This document shows, piece after piece, positions 1-7,333 of a DNA stretch of 9,120 bases (positions within the stretch are counted from its first letter, which is position 1; each line of letters begins with the position of its first letter). The notes under the pieces were generated by a model. The model saw only the letters and a list, made by a program, of their open reading frames with translations. It did not search any database and was not told the origin of the DNA. Location of the stretch: contig CANJNX010000016.1 in assembly GCA_947475495.1 (NCBI GenBank), positions 1 through 9,120 on the forward strand, written 5' to 3'. The position numbers and the translations under genes were made by a program. Origin of the DNA: Comamonadaceae bacterium (GTDB taxonomy: Bacteria; Pseudomonadota; Gammaproteobacteria; Burkholderiales; Burkholderiaceae_C).

Positions 1-923
1 AGGCTAAAACCTACTGCAGGACGCTTGCGCCCGAAGATCGATCCCACTGCGTCGTATCTTCCACCCCGCGCCAAAGCATCTGGAGCGCCAGCAGCGAAAA
101 TGGCAAATCGCACTCCGCTGTAATAGGAGTAGCCCCGCAAATCCGCTAAGTCAAAGGAAACGGCGACGCCTTGCAGATGACTGGCCAACCACTTCAAGTG
201 GGATAGAGCCTCTTGGATCGCAGGCAAATCAGGAAGCGCATGCTGCGCCTTTGCAAGAACCTTCACATCACCATACAAATGGGTCAGTTCCTGCAATCCC
301 CGTGAAATAGCAGCGGGGCAATGCGTTGTCAACGTTTTGATGGCACTGGTGTCTTTAGAGGCCAGGGCGGCATGTACTTCTGCAGTCTGGGCTGGCGTCA
401 ATTGCGCTTGTTCTAGCAAGGCGTTCACAATTCGGGCATCAGCCATGTCGACCGTCATCTCTTGAATCTGCGCTACCCGCAGACTGTCAAGCGCCAGCTC
501 GAGTATTTCAAGATCGGCTTCTAAACCGGAGTGGCCATAGATTTCCGCACCCAATTGCAAGGGCTCCCGCGTGGCATGGGGCCCGCCCGGTCGGGTATGA
601 AGAACCGGGCCGCAGTAGCACAAGCGGGTTACGCCAGACCGATTCAAGAGGTGGGCATCAATACGCGCCACCTGGGGCGTACTGTCCGCACGCAAACCCA
701 TCATTCGCCCTGAAATTTGATCTACCAACTTGAAAGTTTGCAGGTCCAACGCCTCGCCCGTGCCGGTCAGCAAGGACTCCAAATGCTCCAGCATGGGGGG
801 CATCACCAGTTCGTAGCCATAGCACCGGGCCATGTCTAACAAATGGTGACGAATTTCTTCGATGTGGCGCGCCTCGGAAGGCAGCACATCGGCAATGTGA
901 TCCGGGAGGACCCAAGCGGACAT
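1..923 (-). CDS. hisZ: ATP phosphoribosyltransferase regulatory subunit HisZ (C-terminus beyond the left edge)
   Basis: HisZ is a cytoplasmic, catalytically inactive paralogue of histidyl-tRNA synthetase. It forms a hetero-complex with short-form HisG and activates the first step of histidine biosynthesis, so a short hisG is expected elsewhere in this genome. I read 307 codons from the ATG at 921-923 to the window edge; the family is usually near 385 residues, so about 80 are missing. The class II synthetase fold is visible: [15 protein letters not shown] (54-68), [16 protein letters not shown] (77-92), GPVLHTRP (105-112), LRGYSYYSG (262-270), ARGGRYD (285-291), RPAVGFS (301-307). Aminoacylation motifs are degraded: HisS in this window has [16 protein letters not shown] where HisZ has [16 protein letters not shown], and RGMDYY is RGYSYY. 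The start is fixed by the characteristic [15 protein letters not shown] opening and an in-frame stop seven codons upstream. No SD is visible before it. purA commonly follows hisZ in relatives but is outside the window. Confidence 0.96.
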   Translation of the reverse strand, partial: MSAWVLPDHIADVLPSEARHIEEIRHHLLDMARCYGYELVMPPMLEHLESLLTGTGEALDLQTFKLVDQISGRMMGLRADSTPQVARIDAHLLNRSGVTRLCYCGPVLHTRPGGPHATREPLQLGAEIYGHSGLEADLEILELALDSLRVAQIQEMTVDMADARIVNALLEQAQLTPAQTAEVHAALASKDTSAIKTLTTHCPAAISRGLQELTHLYGDVKVLAKAQHALPDLPAIQEALSHLKWLASHLQGVAVSFDLADLRGYSYYSGVRFAIFAAGAPDALARGGRYDAVGSIFGRKRPAVGFS

Positions 924-960
924 GAAATAAATGGGCAGCTGTTAAAACTGCGATTTTACC

Positions 961-996
961 GGGCTAAGCACCTGATTTCTGGAATCAGGTGGGCCC
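961..996 (-). other. Perfect hairpin between hflC and hisZ, without a T-tract
   Basis: The 93-base hflC-hisZ gap (924-1016) holds a perfect 9-bp inverted repeat, CACCTGATT with AATCAGGTG (969-977 and 983-991), around a 5-base loop. It can be prolonged by GGGC/GCCC (961-964 and 993-996) across a small asymmetric internal loop. In the transcript it lies downstream of the hflC stop and about 38 bases before the hisZ ATG. No run of T follows on either strand, so it does not look like a classical intrinsic terminator. It could be an mRNA processing or stability element, a partial attenuator, or a protein-binding palindrome. A TAAAAT hexamer (minus strand, 953-958) could serve as a -10 for hisZ, but no convincing -35 accompanies it. 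No small ORF fits in the gap. Confidence 0.6.
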
Positions 997-1016
997 AATC
1001 GACAACTTAATCGCGC

Positions 1017-1919
1017 TTACTTCTTGGCACCCGAGGAGGCACCTCCGCCATTTCGGAAGACTTTAAAGAATTCGGAGGAGCCCGGATCCAACACCATCAC
1101 GTCGCTTTTATTGGCAAAACTGCTTTTGTAGGCTTCCAAGCTGCGATAAAACTGGGCGAATTGGGGGTCTCGGTTGAAGGCTTCGGCATAAATTTTTGCA
1201 GCCTCGGCATCGCCTTCACCTTTGATTTTTTGCGCGTCCCGGTAGGCGTTGGCAATCGTCACTTCGCGCTGGCGGTCCGCGTCAGCACGGATTTTTTCGC
1301 CTTCTGCAGCGCCGGTTGAGCGCAACTCATTGGCAACCCGCTTGCGCTCGGCTTCCATGCGGCGGTAGACCGATTCCGTGATCGCCTCCACATAGTCGAC
1401 ACGGGTGATGCGCACATCCACCACATCGACACCCCAGGGTTTGGCACCGCGCACTTTGTCAAGGACTTCTGCCTTCACGTCCGCCATCAAGTCCTCGCGC
1501 TTCAAAGACAGAAGCTCTTTGACCGTGCGTTTGTTGATTTCTTCTTGGAATGCATTGCGAACCACCCGATTGAGCTGACTCGCACCAGCACCTTCGTTCA
1601 GGCCCACATTACGGATGTACTCGGTGGGTTCAGAAATTCTCCAGCGCACATACCAGTCGATCACGACCCGTTGCTTTTCTGCCGTCAGCATGGGTTCGGC
1701 GTCGGTGCTGTCAAGCGTGAGCAATCGCTTGTCGATGTAGGAGACGTTTTGAAAGGGTGGGGGCAATTTCCAATTCAAGCCCGGTTCTGTGATGACTTCT
1801 TTGATTTGCCCGAGGGCGTAAACCACGCCAAATTGGCGTTGATCCACTACAAACAAGGTCGAACTTGCCAATGCCAAAAGCACCAACAGCGAAGAAAAAA
1901 TCAATCCAATACGGTTCAT
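1017..1919 (-). CDS. hflC: HflC, SPFH-domain modulator of the FtsH protease
   Basis: HflC pairs with HflK in a large inner-membrane complex that surrounds FtsH and controls its access to membrane-protein substrates; the bulk of the complex is periplasmic. The 300-residue protein has one N-terminal membrane segment (about 4-25), followed by the SPFH/band 7 domain beginning VVDQRQFGVVYALGQI (24-39) and the family signature EPGLNWKLPPPFQNV (45-59). A long charged, Ala/Glu-rich helical region follows (about 185-250; RRMEAERKRVANELRSTG and GEGDAEAAKIYAEAF are recognisable). The C-terminus has the conserved MVLDPGSSEFFKVF. It is slightly shorter than the E. coli protein (334). The ATG has a strong SD, AGGAGA, at 1925-1930. 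That SD overlaps the hflK stop codon TAG (1929-1931), and the gap is only 9 bases, so translation is probably coupled to hflK. The family assignment is certain; action on FtsH is inferred from the family. Confidence 0.97.
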   Translation of the reverse strand: MNRIGLIFSSLLVLLALASSTLFVVDQRQFGVVYALGQIKEVITEPGLNWKLPPPFQNVSYIDKRLLTLDSTDAEPMLTAEKQRVVIDWYVRWRISEPTEYIRNVGLNEGAGASQLNRVVRNAFQEEINKRTVKELLSLKREDLMADVKAEVLDKVRGAKPWGVDVVDVRITRVDYVEAITESVYRRMEAERKRVANELRSTGAAEGEKIRADADRQREVTIANAYRDAQKIKGEGDAEAAKIYAEAFNRDPQFAQFYRSLEAYKSSFANKSDVMVLDPGSSEFFKVFRNGGGASSGAKK

Positions 1920-1928
1920 GTGGTTCTC

Positions 1929-3254
1929 CTAGCGCACGTCACGTTCGCGGGTTCGAGCAGCATCTCGGCTTCGAGCATCAGTGCTGGCGGCGGGTGCCGT
2001 GGGGGCAGTTTGTGGATTGCTGGAAGGCGCAGCACTTGCCGGAGCATCGGCAGTTGCACTCATTTGCAAAATTTTCTCAAGTGGCAAGTTCAACAATGTC
2101 GACCCCTGTTTGGAATCGATCAGGACTTTGGTGACGTTGCTGTAAATTTGCTGCATGGATTCCAAGTACATGCGGTCGCGCGTGACCTGTGGCGCTTTTT
2201 GGTATTCGACATAGATGGATCGAAAACGATGGGCATCACCCTGTGCTTGCGCAACGATCCGGGCTTTGTAGGCGTCCGCTTCTTCTTTCAAGCGGGAGGC
2301 AGCACCCACGGCACGGGGAACGACATCATTGGCATAGGCCTGCGCTTCGTTTTTGGCGCGTTCGCGCTCTTGACCGGCTTTGAGCACGTCATCAAAGGAG
2401 GACTGAACCTGTTCGGGCGGACGAACGCCACCTTGCTGCAAGTTAATACCAACGACTTCAACGCCCACTTTGTAGCGATCCAAGATCACCTGCATCATGG
2501 CGCGAACCCGAGGCGCAATTTGATCGCGCTCTTCTGACAAGGCTGCGTCCATTTTCATTTTTCCCAGAACCTCACGCACCGAGGTCTCAGCGGCCTGGAC
2601 GACCGCCTCTGCGGGATTTTTACTTTCAAAAAGAAAGGCCCGGGCATCACTTAAACGGTATTGCACCGCAAATTTGATATCCAAAATATTTTCATCTTCG
2701 GTCAACATGGCGGATTCTTTGAGTCCTGTTGCCTTTAGAACGTTGTCGCGGCCGACATCGACCGAGCGAATTTGGGTGACAAATACCATTTCATGGCGTT
2801 GAAAGGGGAAAGGCAGACGCCAATTAAAACCAGCATTGGCTGTCGATTTGTATTTGCCAAATTGGGTAATAACGGCCTGTTGTCCCTCTTGAACAATGAA
2901 AAAGCCCGTTCCCAGCCAAATCAAGAATGCAAGGCCCAAAATAACGCCACCGCCGATTCCTGCCGTTTTCATGTCCGGTGGCAGCCCCCCATTTCCGGGG
3001 CCGTTGGAACCAGGACCTTTGTTGCCCCCTCCAAACAAGCCGTTGAGCTTTCGATTGAAGTCACGCCACAACACATCCAAATCAGGCGGACCAGACGCTT
3101 GCCCTGCCCTGCGCCCCTCGGACGCAGACGGCGGTTTCGGGGCATCGGGTTCGGGGGCGGCCTCATCAGATTTAGGCTTTTCCGACCCGTTCTCATCGGA
3201 GCGACCCCATCGACTGTCGTTTAGATTAAACATGCCCAGCTTAAAAAATTTCAT
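1929..3254 (-). CDS. hflK: HflK, SPFH-domain modulator of the FtsH protease
   Basis: HflK is the partner of HflC in the inner-membrane complex that encloses FtsH. With the chosen start it has 441 residues. A polar, Pro/Ala/Gly-rich cytoplasmic N-terminus (about 8-97, with FNLNDSRWGRSD at 9-20) is followed by one membrane segment (about 101-120), then the SPFH domain starting VQEGQQAVITQFGKY (121-135) with AGFNWRLPFPFQ (141-152). A helical region follows (QERERAKNEAQAYANDVVPR), then LLNLPLEKILQM and a low-complexity Ser/Ala/Pro/Arg tail, probably disordered. The frame stays open up to 3350, but that would overlap hflX by 59 bases. The ATG at 3252-3254 has the SD AAGAGG six bases upstream, so I prefer it. 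A second ATG at 3231-3233 (MFNLNDSRWG) has no clear SD and would remove seven residues. It lies 37 bases after hflX and 9 bases before hflC. Confidence 0.95.
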   Translation of the reverse strand: MKFFKLGMFNLNDSRWGRSDENGSEKPKSDEAAPEPDAPKPPSASEGRRAGQASGPPDLDVLWRDFNRKLNGLFGGGNKGPGSNGPGNGGLPPDMKTAGIGGGVILGLAFLIWLGTGFFIVQEGQQAVITQFGKYKSTANAGFNWRLPFPFQRHEMVFVTQIRSVDVGRDNVLKATGLKESAMLTEDENILDIKFAVQYRLSDARAFLFESKNPAEAVVQAAETSVREVLGKMKMDAALSEERDQIAPRVRAMMQVILDRYKVGVEVVGINLQQGGVRPPEQVQSSFDDVLKAGQERERAKNEAQAYANDVVPRAVGAASRLKEEADAYKARIVAQAQGDAHRFRSIYVEYQKAPQVTRDRMYLESMQQIYSNVTKVLIDSKQGSTLLNLPLEKILQMSATADAPASAAPSSNPQTAPTAPAASTDARSRDAARTRERDVR

Positions 3255-3260
3255 TGTTAG

Positions 3261-3266
3261 CCTCTT
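3261..3266 (-). promoter_or_regulatory. Ribosome binding site deciding the hflK start
   Basis: AAGAGG on the minus strand lies six bases before the ATG at 3252-3254. It supports the 441-residue form of HflK over both the longer open frame, which runs into hflX, and the shorter start at 3233, which is preceded only by a weak AAGCTGGGC. Confidence 0.6.
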
Positions 3267-3291
3267 ACTCAACGAGTTCCATTGTCCACAA

Positions 3292-4464
3292 TTAAGACGC
3301 GGCCACACTGTTTTCAGGGGCATTGACTGTGATGCCTGCGTCTGAACCACTGTGCGCTGCTTGTACGGTTAAAAATTGTCTCAAAATATCCAATCCCACG
3401 GACTCTTTCGCACTGACAAAAATACGGGGAATCTGAACCGAGTCGATCTCGAATGTATCTTGGCGAAGAATGGGTAAATGGCCTGGCTCCATGGCATCCA
3501 TTTTGTTAAATACAAGTAGCTGCGGGATCGTATCTGCACCAATTTCAAGCAGTACTTTTTGAACCTGTTCAATTTGCAGTGCAAATTCCGGGTTGGATGC
3601 ATCAACCACATGGATCAACAAGTCGGCATCCACCGCCTCTTGCAAGGTGGCTTGAAACGCATCTATGAGCCCATGCGGAAGGTCGCGAATAAAACCCACG
3701 GTATCGGACAAGGAGACCGAGCGCGCGGCACCTTCCAAATAGAGTTGGCGCGTTGTGGTGTCAAGCGTCGCAAACAACTGGTCTGCTGCATATGCGCGGG
3801 CTTTGACCAGCGCATTAAACAGTGTCGATTTGCCTGCGTTGGTGTAGCCAATCAAGGAGATGTTGAATGCGCCACGGCGGTCGCGTTGCTTGCGTTGGGT
3901 TTGGCGCTGGCGCTTGACCTTTATGAGTTGCTCTTTGGTGCGTTTGATATTGGCAGAAATCATCCGCCGGTCCAACTCAATTTGGGTTTCACCCGGACCG
4001 CCCCGGGTCCCGATACCTCCGCGCTGGCGCTCCAGGTGGGACCACCGGCGAACCAAACGGGTGCTCAAATACTGCAGTCGTGCCAGCTCGACTTGAAGCT
4101 TGCCTTCATGGCTTCTGGCCCGCTGGGCAAATATCTCTAGAATCAAAAAAGTTCGGTCATTGACGGGCAACTCTAAGCGGCGCTCTAAATTGCGTTGCTG
4201 CCCAGGGCTCAGGCTTTGATCAAAGAGGACTTCGTTTGCGCCATGCTGTTGCGCCAACAATTTAATTTCATCGGCTTTACCCGTGCCGACAAACAAGGCA
4301 GCATCGGGGGCTCTGCGCTTGCAGGTGATGGAAGCCACAGGGGTCAAACCTGCCGTTTGCGCCAGCAGGCCCAACTCGTGCAGCTCTGAATCAAAATGGG
4401 GGAGGCCCAAATCGACGCCCACCAAGATGGTCCGTGCTTCTGAGGATTCGAGTAAGGAGGTCAA
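3292..4464 (-). CDS. hflX: Ribosome-associated GTPase HflX
   Basis: HflX is a cytoplasmic Obg/HflX-class GTPase. In characterised bacteria it binds the 50S subunit and splits stalled or stress-damaged 70S ribosomes. The 390 residues contain an N-terminal HflX domain (ILVGVDLG at 13-20, ALFVGTGKADEI at 56-67), a charged helical linker, and the Gly-rich family signature RGGIGTRGGPGETQIELDRR (148-167). The G domain follows: G1 GYTNAGKST (206-214), G2 region FATLDTTTR (231-239), G3 DTVGF (254-258), G4 NKMD (320-323), G5 SAKE (351-354). All key residues are present. It is somewhat shorter than the E. coli protein (426). The start is unusual: codon 1 is TTG, an in-frame TAA lies two codons upstream (4468-4470), and no SD precedes it. 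A later GTG at codon 15 would cut off the first beta strand. It lies 40 bases after hfq. The odd start predicts weak or conditional translation, which is inference. Confidence 0.96.
   Translation of the reverse strand: MTSLLESSEARTILVGVDLGLPHFDSELHELGLLAQTAGLTPVASITCKRRAPDAALFVGTGKADEIKLLAQQHGANEVLFDQSLSPGQQRNLERRLELPVNDRTFLILEIFAQRARSHEGKLQVELARLQYLSTRLVRRWSHLERQRGGIGTRGGPGETQIELDRRMISANIKRTKEQLIKVKRQRQTQRKQRDRRGAFNISLIGYTNAGKSTLFNALVKARAYAADQLFATLDTTTRQLYLEGAARSVSLSDTVGFIRDLPHGLIDAFQATLQEAVDADLLIHVVDASNPEFALQIEQVQKVLLEIGADTIPQLLVFNKMDAMEPGHLPILRQDTFEIDSVQIPRIFVSAKESVGLDILRQFLTVQAAHSGSDAGITVNAPENSVAAS
4453..4461 (-). promoter_or_regulatory. Anti-Shine-Dalgarno mimic in codons 2-4 of hflX
   Basis: Immediately after the TTG start, the hflX message reads ACCTCCTTA, identical to the 3' tail of 16S rRNA (CACCUCCUUA). 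Such a segment can pair with SD sequences in mRNA rather than with the ribosome. It encodes Thr-Ser-Leu, so coding constraint alone does not obviously demand it. On the opposite strand it reads as a perfect SD (TAAGGAGGT), but no convincing ORF follows there. The match is directly visible; any regulatory role is inference. Confidence 0.35.
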
Positions 4465-4473
4465 CGATTAAAA

Positions 4474-4498
4474 GGGGCAAGCAGCCATGGCTGGCTGC
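4474..4498 (-). terminator. Possible weak terminator or attenuator hairpin after hfq
   Basis: On the minus strand, six bases after the hfq stop, GCAGCCA pairs perfectly with TGGCTGC (4492-4498 and 4481-4487) around a four-base loop. TTGCCCCTTTT follows. The stem is GC-rich and short, and the T-run is interrupted, so partial termination or 3'-end stabilisation of hfq mRNA is more plausible than full termination. It fills most of the 40-base gap before the hflX start codon. Many Hfq mRNAs are separated from downstream genes in this way, but here the role is inferred. Confidence 0.4.
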
Positions 4499-4504
4499 AC
4501 GGAC

Positions 4505-4759
4505 CTAAGAGGCCTCTACAGGCTCGCTGCTGTCACCATTGGTGGGGAAACTCACCGCACGGCCTGGAACAATTGTTGAGATGGCGTGTTTATAGACCAT
4601 TTGGGTCACGGTGTTACGCAGCAGGACCACGTACTGGTCGAATGACTCGATTTGGCCTTGCAGCTTGATGCCGTTGACCAAATACACAGATACAGGAATA
4701 TGTTCCCGACGCAGTGCGTTCAAAAAAGGGTCTTGAAGGAGTTGACTTTTGTTGTTCAC
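4505..4759 (-). CDS. hfq: RNA chaperone Hfq
   Basis: Hfq forms a hexameric Sm-like ring that anneals small RNAs to target mRNAs and binds poly(A) and U-rich 3' ends. The 84-residue protein shows [10 protein letters not shown] (9-18), Sm1 with [20 protein letters not shown] (23-42), and Sm2 with YKHAIST (56-62). Proximal-face residues Q9, F40, D41, Q42, K57 and H58 and distal-face Y26 and K32 correspond to the E. coli positions shifted by one. Position 43 is Tyr where E. coli has Phe42. The rim patch reads RREH (17-20), with His in place of the third E. coli arginine, as is common in betaproteobacteria. The C-terminal tail is short and acidic ([10 protein letters not shown]). The start codon is GTG, with SD GGAGA (4765-4769) five bases upstream. 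It has an 85-base upstream gap and may have its own promoter. It precedes hflX as in many proteobacteria. Confidence 0.98.
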   Translation of the reverse strand: MNNKSQLLQDPFLNALRREHIPVSVYLVNGIKLQGQIESFDQYVVLLRNTVTQMVYKHAISTIVPGRAVSFPTNGDSSEPVEAS

Positions 4760-4777
4760 GATATTCTCCGTGTTAAA

Positions 4778-4807
4778 AATATAAGTTTAGAAGATACCAC
4801 AGGCTAA
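4778..4807 (-). promoter_or_regulatory. Possible promoter for hfq in the der-hfq gap
   Basis: The 85-base gap 4760-4844 is AT-richer near hfq. On the minus strand it contains a -10-like TATATT (4778-4783), with a poor -35-like TTAGCC (4802-4807) 18 bases upstream. A start site about seven bases after the -10 would leave a very short leader that barely includes the hfq SD, which argues against it. The gap itself, after four closely packed genes, suggests that hfq can be transcribed separately from der. No hairpin with a T-run marks the end of der. Confidence 0.25.
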
Positions 4808-4844
4808 CGGTGACCTCAGTCGGCTCATAGGCAATGGGGTTAAT

Positions 4845-6179
4845 TTAGTCTTTGTCTGCGTAAGGGTTAGATGCGGACTTCATCTGGATTCTCAAGGGCG
4901 TACCCACTAAATCAAATTCTTTGCGAAATCGCCCTTCTAAAAACCGTTTATAGGCGTCGGTAACATGCTCCAAAGAGTTTCCGTGGACGATGATGATGGG
5001 CGGGTTCATGCCCCCTTGGTGGGCATAACGCAGTTTGGGGCGGTACATCCCGGTTTTTTTGGGTGTCTGGAACTGAATCGCCTCCAATAAAACGCGTGTC
5101 AGTACCGGCGTTGGCATCTTTCGGTTGGCCGATCGGTGCGCTTGGGCAATCGAGTCCCATAAAGGCCCTAAACCTTGGCGCTTTTTGGCGGAAATCAAAT
5201 GCAAAGAAGCAAACTTCAAAAATCCCAGGCGGGTTTCGATCGATCGCTTCACCAATTCACGCTGGTATTCGTCGACAGCATCCCATTTATTGACCGCCAC
5301 CACCACCGAGCGGCCGGACTCTAAAACATAGCCTGCAATATGCGCATCTTGGTCTGTGACCCCCTGAATCGCATCGATGAGGAGCAACACCACATTGGCA
5401 GACTCAATGGCCTGCAGTGTTTTCACCACGGAGAATTTTTCAATCGCCTCAAAGACCTTGCCTTTGCGTCGCAAACCTGCGGTATCAATCAGCTCGAATT
5501 TTTGCCCACCGCGCTCAAAGGGCACGGAGATCGCATCGCGCGTGGTTCCAGGCAAATCAAATGCCACCAAGCGCTCTTCTCCAAGCCAGGTGTTAATCAA
5601 GGTGGATTTGCCCACGTTAGGCCGCCCAGCGACTGCCAACTTGATGGTGCCAGGATCGGACTCGGCTTGCGCTTCGTCTATCGCGGTCAACAATGGCGAC
5701 AGCGTCAGGTCCAACAAAGGACGAATGCCTTGGCCGTGGGCAGCTGAAATGGGGACGACTTCGCCCAGACCCAGCTCAAAAAACTCACTAAAGCGCCCAC
5801 CTTCCGTCATTCCCTCGGCTTTGTTGGCCACCAGAAAACAAGATTTGCCTAATTTGCGAAGGTATTTCGCAATCTCATGGTCCTGGGCCGAGACGCCATT
5901 GCGGGCATCGACCACAAACAAAACGACGTCGGCCTCCGCCACGGCTTGTCGCGTTTGCTTGGCCATTTCTTTGTAAATACCGTCGGCAGCATCGGGCTCA
6001 AAGCCACCGGTGTCTACAACAATAAATTCATGCTTGCCGTGTTTTGCATTGCCATAGTGGCGGTCACGCGTGAGCCCTGCGTAATCGGCAACGATCGCAT
6101 CGCGCGTTTTCGTCAACCGATTGAACAATGTGGATTTACCCACATTGGGTCTTCCGACCAAAGCGACAACAGGTTTCAT
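4845..6179 (-). CDS. der: Ribosome biogenesis GTPase Der (EngA)
   Basis: Der is an essential cytoplasmic GTPase with two G domains in tandem and a C-terminal KH-like domain; it acts in late assembly of the 50S ribosomal subunit. The 444-residue protein shows G domain 1 (GRPNVGKST 9-17, DTGGF 56-60, NKAE 119-122, SAAHG 145-149), G domain 2 (GRPNVGKST 185-193, DTAG 232-235, NKWD 297-300, SAKK 330-333) and a KH-like domain (about 355-435, including [17 protein letters not shown] and GTPLRIQ). The first G4 motif ends in Glu rather than the usual Asp. I recall this variant from other betaproteobacterial Der proteins, so it is probably lineage-typical. A TTG directly precedes the ATG at 6177-6179; I take the ATG. 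The SD is weak (AAGAAA, 6186-6191). It follows bamB by 17 bases, the same order as in E. coli (hisS-yfgM-bamB-der). Confidence 0.98.
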   Translation of the reverse strand: MKPVVALVGRPNVGKSTLFNRLTKTRDAIVADYAGLTRDRHYGNAKHGKHEFIVVDTGGFEPDAADGIYKEMAKQTRQAVAEADVVLFVVDARNGVSAQDHEIAKYLRKLGKSCFLVANKAEGMTEGGRFSEFFELGLGEVVPISAAHGQGIRPLLDLTLSPLLTAIDEAQAESDPGTIKLAVAGRPNVGKSTLINTWLGEERLVAFDLPGTTRDAISVPFERGGQKFELIDTAGLRRKGKVFEAIEKFSVVKTLQAIESANVVLLLIDAIQGVTDQDAHIAGYVLESGRSVVVAVNKWDAVDEYQRELVKRSIETRLGFLKFASLHLISAKKRQGLGPLWDSIAQAHRSANRKMPTPVLTRVLLEAIQFQTPKKTGMYRPKLRYAHQGGMNPPIIIVHGNSLEHVTDAYKRFLEGRFRKEFDLVGTPLRIQMKSASNPYADKD

Positions 6180-6196
6180 CAATAATTTCTTAACTT

Positions 6197-7333
6197 TTAC
6201 TCAGGTCGAAACCCAAAAATACCACCGCGCTGTGTAACCACAACCAAGGTATCGCCAACCAACACAGGCGAACCCACAATGGGAGAGCCGTCGGTGGCAA
6301 TGCGACTCATGAGGGAGCCGTCTTTCGTAGACAACAAGTGGATGTAACCTTCAAAGTCGCCTACAGCCACTGACTGACCCACCCACAGTGGCGTTGACAA
6401 ATCACGAAAACGCAAGCGATCAACGCTCCACAAGCGTTCGCCGTCCGAGCGACGCCAAGCCACCACTTTGCCGTCACTTTCGGTCCCAAAAATGGTGTCG
6501 GCATTGCCTGTGATTCCCGTCGATCCAGAGGCCGGCTTGCTCCACAGAGTCCGCCCCGCTTGAACGTCCACGCACGCCACAGCCGTTTGGAAAGCACGAA
6601 GGCATACATTGTCAGCATGGCGGCTCACACCGGTGACCAAATCAACCAAGCGCTCGACTTCATTGACACCGCGACCCACTGCGACCCCAGCGTCCCAACG
6701 AACGCTTCCGTTGAGGGGGTTCAACGCAACCAAGCGACCACTTTGGCCGGTCACCAAGGTGTCTCCTACCGCCATCAATACACTGGCCTGACCCAAAATG
6801 AGGGAGTCACTGGGGCGCTGTTGCTGCCATAGTTTGCGACCTGAGAGCGCATCAAACGCATAGACCGTTCGATTGGCAGTCATCACAAACACCCTGGAGC
6901 CGGCCACCAAAGGAGCGGTCAGCGTCACGGCATTGAGTTTTTGTCGCCACAGTTCTTTCCCTGAGGCCAGCACAATCACATAGTTTTCTTGAGAGACGAC
7001 AGCAACATACTTGCCGTCACTGCCCACACCCGCGCTCAGTGGGGAGGCCACATTGGCCCGCCAAGACTCAAGGCCAGTTTCAGCGTTGATACCAAGAACG
7101 ATGCCCTTTTCTGAAGCGGCAAAAATATGGCTGTCAACGGCCCGGATTTCTAGCCTGGACAGGCTGGGCCCCATCGAGGACTTCCACACCTGGCGAACCG
7201 CAATTTGCAAGGGGTTGGTCTGTAAAGACGTGGGTTTGACTTTTTCACTTCCAGCACAAGCCTGCAGCAAGGCAGCGGCCAAAAGACACATGGCCCACCG
7301 AGCAAGCGTTTGCGCACTGAGTTGCATAGGCAT
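6197..7333 (-). CDS. bamB: Outer membrane protein assembly lipoprotein BamB
   Basis: BamB (YfgL) is a periplasmic lipoprotein of the BAM complex; it binds BamA and supports beta-barrel insertion into the outer membrane. The 378-residue precursor has a short hydrophobic signal ending in the lipobox LQAC (23-26), so Cys26 should be lipidated. The mature part is an eight-bladed propeller of PQQ-like repeats. Blade-defining motifs of the type small-Gly-x-x-x-W recur at ETGLESW (85-91), SGKELW (124-129), SGRKLW (164-169), NGSVRW (208-213), AGRTLW (259-264) and DGERLW (297-302), with a worn copy at KDGSLMS (337-343). EVERLVDL (225-232) lies in the region that contacts BamA in the E. coli protein. 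The ATG at 7331-7333 overlaps the yfgM stop by one base (TAATG) and has SD GGAGA (7340-7344) six bases upstream, so translation is probably coupled. A second ATG two codons inside is less well spaced. Confidence 0.97.
   Translation of the reverse strand: MPMQLSAQTLARWAMCLLAAALLQACAGSEKVKPTSLQTNPLQIAVRQVWKSSMGPSLSRLEIRAVDSHIFAASEKGIVLGINAETGLESWRANVASPLSAGVGSDGKYVAVVSQENYVIVLASGKELWRQKLNAVTLTAPLVAGSRVFVMTANRTVYAFDALSGRKLWQQQRPSDSLILGQASVLMAVGDTLVTGQSGRLVALNPLNGSVRWDAGVAVGRGVNEVERLVDLVTGVSRHADNVCLRAFQTAVACVDVQAGRTLWSKPASGSTGITGNADTIFGTESDGKVVAWRRSDGERLWSVDRLRFRDLSTPLWVGQSVAVGDFEGYIHLLSTKDGSLMSRIATDGSPIVGSPVLVGDTLVVVTQRGGIFGFRPE

Noticed and set aside
658..915. 85-codon minus-strand frame near the left end
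   Set aside because: It lies inside hisZ in another frame. The hisZ frame encodes recognisable HisZ sequence throughout 1-923.
1545..2537. 330-codon open frame on the plus strand antisense to hflC and hflK
   Set aside because: It lies wholly over two certain SPFH genes, has no SD or recognisable domain, and its open length follows from the codon bias of the opposite strand.
3255..3350. Longer HflK reading frame starting at 3350
   Set aside because: It would overlap the hflX 3' end by 59 bases, has no supporting SD, and adds residues that do not resemble HflK. The ATG at 3254 has an SD.
4487..4579. 30-codon plus-strand ORF antisense to hfq, behind a perfect SD (4453-4461) and AAAAGGGG
   Set aside because: The perfect SD is 25 bases from the ATG, too far to serve it. 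The peptide resembles nothing I recognise, and the region is explained by hfq and the hairpin.
5377..5976. 199-codon open frame on the plus strand inside der
   Set aside because: It is the antisense shadow of a highly conserved GTPase gene; its composition is Ser/Arg-rich without domains.
6180..6182. TTG as the start of Der
   Set aside because: An ATG follows directly, and the conserved protein begins at [15 protein letters not shown]. The ATG is the simpler choice.
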